A stretch of DNA of 13,437 nucleotides from Candidatus Bathyarchaeota archaeon (GTDB taxonomy: Archaea > Thermoproteota > Bathyarchaeia > Bathyarchaeales > WAQA01). The stretch is from positions 1 to 13,437 of the forward strand of contig WAQA01000083.1 in assembly GCA_015520475.1 (NCBI GenBank), read 5' to 3'. A model generated the notes under the pieces. The model was not told the origin of the DNA. It did not search any database and saw only the letters and a list, made by a program, of their open reading frames with translations. A program made the translations under genes and the position numbers. Within the stretch, counting starts at the first letter, position 1; every line of letters begins with the position of its first letter. Shown piece by piece: positions 12,536 to 13,437 of this stretch.

Positions 12536-13243
12536 TCATTCACCATACTCCTTATAGGCTTCTAGAATAGCCTTAATATACTCCTTTAATCTTTCAGGGC
12601 TTATCTCAGGGCTTATCGATAATGTGATGGATATGCTGGCTGGCGATTGGGAGGGCATCTCTATAGAGCCTACCTCCGACTTCACAGTCACCCTCCTCCT
12701 CCGCTTAGTAGGAGGCTTAACCGCCCTGACAGAAACCCTCCTAGACTCCATTAAACCTTCAATGTTGAAGGCGTAGGCTATCATGTCTATGAAGGCGTTG
12801 ATGCCTACCTTATCAGCTCTTAAGTCACCTACAACCCTCGGCAGCTGGATGAGAACCGTCTCTCTACTAAGCGATTCACGACGTATCCTCTCAACAAACT
12901 TCATCAAGGTCTCATCTTTTGAGAGGATACCTCTTAGAATAGATTTTGTCTCTTCACCCTCTGGATTAATCCTGTAGGCCGATGCGAACTGGGCGGCTTC
13001 ATCTGTTAATCGGTACCTCCCAGCCTCCCTCTCACTCTCCTCCAAGAACCCCCAACTCTTCAAGAAGTTGTTATTCCTACTTATGTTGTGGAGACCTACG
13101 CTTGACTTCTCCTCAACATCGCCTATCCCAACATACTCCCTATCACCGCCCGCATTCAAGTATGCAACTAGAACATCAAATATCTTCGAGGAGCTTATAC
13201 GTCTAGGAAGAAACTTCTGCTCAGCCAAATCCCCCACATCCAA
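12536..13243 (-). CDS. Unknown protein with winged-helix-like N-terminal region
   Basis: I do not recognise this 235-residue protein as a named gene. The N-terminal part (about 18-90) reads like a winged helix: a helix with V-L-V-A-Y-L, then N-I-S-R-N-N-N-F-L-K-S-W-G-F-L-E, and R-Y-R-L-T-D-E-A as the wing and following helix. A helical middle (about 95-165) precedes a strongly basic patch (K-P-P-T-K-R-R-R-R, 176-184). The C-terminus has a strand (S-I-S-I-T-L-S-I) and a last helix, an arrangement also seen in archaeal DUF5343-like HTH proteins. The start is TTG 13243 without a clear ribosome binding site; GTG 13237 and TTG 13228 are alternatives. A role as a DNA- or RNA-binding regulator is plausible but inferred. 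Confidence 0.7.
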   Translation of the reverse strand: MDVGDLAEQKFLPRRISSSKIFDVLVAYLNAGGDREYVGIGDVEEKSSVGLHNISRNNNFLKSWGFLEESEREAGRYRLTDEAAQFASAYRINPEGEETKSILRGILSKDETLMKFVERIRRESLSRETVLIQLPRVVGDLRADKVGINAFIDMIAYAFNIEGLMESRRVSVRAVKPPTKRRRRVTVKSEVGSIEMPSQSPASISITLSISPEISPERLKEYIKAILEAYKEYGE

Positions 13244-13437
13244 TAGTAACGGATAAACCTGAACCCATAACAGCCTATATGAGGAGGCATATCATAAACT
13301 ACAAATCTTACCAGTATGGTTTCTCAGCCTTCACCCTTAGACTTTACACCTCCATCCAGATCTGCCCGTTCAAGCTTCAAATTTACTCTATGAACCATAT
13401 TATACATGTGTTTATGTCCCTATTATATTCTATTCTC
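13244..13437. other. Window end without a convincing gene
   Basis: The 194 bases contain AT-rich words and the promoter side of the winged-helix gene (minus strand). A plus-strand frame opens at ATG 13279 and runs off the window. A 27-residue minus-strand frame (13324-13407) also exists. Neither has enough support to be called a gene. Confidence 0.4.

Noticed and set aside
13324..13407. 27-residue minus-strand frame (M-Y-N-M-V-H-R-V...)
   Set aside because: It has a protein-like composition, but no ribosome binding site and poor TATA spacing; it is too short to support without homologues.
13279..13437. Plus-strand frame running off the right edge
   Set aside because: It has no ribosome binding site or promoter spacing, an unconvincing composition, and lies over the region upstream of the minus-strand gene.
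1..13437. CRISPR array, insertion sequence, defence or prophage genes
   Set aside because: No regularly spaced repeats, transposase, integrase, terminal inverted repeats or att-like duplications were found; content is housekeeping.

Overview
The window is archaeal chromosome, most likely from a Thermoproteota/TACK-type lineage related to Bathyarchaeia or methyl-metabolising sister groups. It encodes eukaryote-like ribosomal proteins S30e and S26e, which Euryarchaeota generally lack. It also has archaeal-type ThrRS with its own editing domain, NucS/EndoMS, an archaeal-type PyrB, and TATA-box promoters rather than -35/-10 pairs. O-phosphoseryl-tRNA synthetase (SepRS) together with a methyltransferase-type corrinoid protein points to the RNA-dependent cysteine pathway and methyl-group (C1) metabolism. 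The exact lineage cannot be fixed from this sequence.

Layout, left to right: (1) 80-724 (+) corrinoid protein, tail-to-tail with (2) NucS mismatch endonuclease, 731-1540 (-). (3) A divergent small SAM methyltransferase, 1676-2248 (+), followed by (4) S30e, 2294-2455 (+), with its own TATA box. (5) Endonuclease V, 2599-3264 (+), whose stop overlaps the stop of (6) SepRS, 3261-4865 (-). (7) pyrB, 5024-5944 (+), divergent from SepRS across a repeat-containing spacer. (8) A large membrane-anchored SppA-like protein, 5973-8258 (-). (9) A 4-oxalocrotonate tautomerase homologue, 8368-8556 (-), divergent from (10) a SPASM radical SAM enzyme, 8606-9679 (+). (11) ThrRS, 9689-11566 (-). (12) A small Cys4-type zinc-binding protein, 11619-11831 (-). 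(13) A roughly 360-base intergenic region with a strong TATA box and a folded leader, then S26e, 12226-12504 (+). (14) A winged-helix-like unknown protein, 12536-13243 (-). The last roughly 190 bases hold no convincing gene.

The genes mostly alternate strands in short single-gene units: five tail-to-tail pairs separated by -4 to about 31 bases, with divergent promoters between them. This is housekeeping content (translation: SepRS, ThrRS, S30e, S26e; repair: NucS, EndoV; pyrimidines: PyrB) rather than a defence island or mobile element. No tRNA, rRNA, CRISPR array, transposon or integration site was recognised.

The points most worth following up are: a four-hairpin leader with a kink-turn that fits the consensus base by base, upstream of S26e; replaced active-site residues in EndoV (Asp to Asn), the SppA-like protein (Lys to Arg) and SepRS (a phosphate-site Ser to Ala); the fusion of an SppA-like domain to a large DUF4350/GATase-like ectodomain; and the tautomerase/radical SAM pair. 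Several genes start at TTG, supported by Shine-Dalgarno placement or by family alignment.
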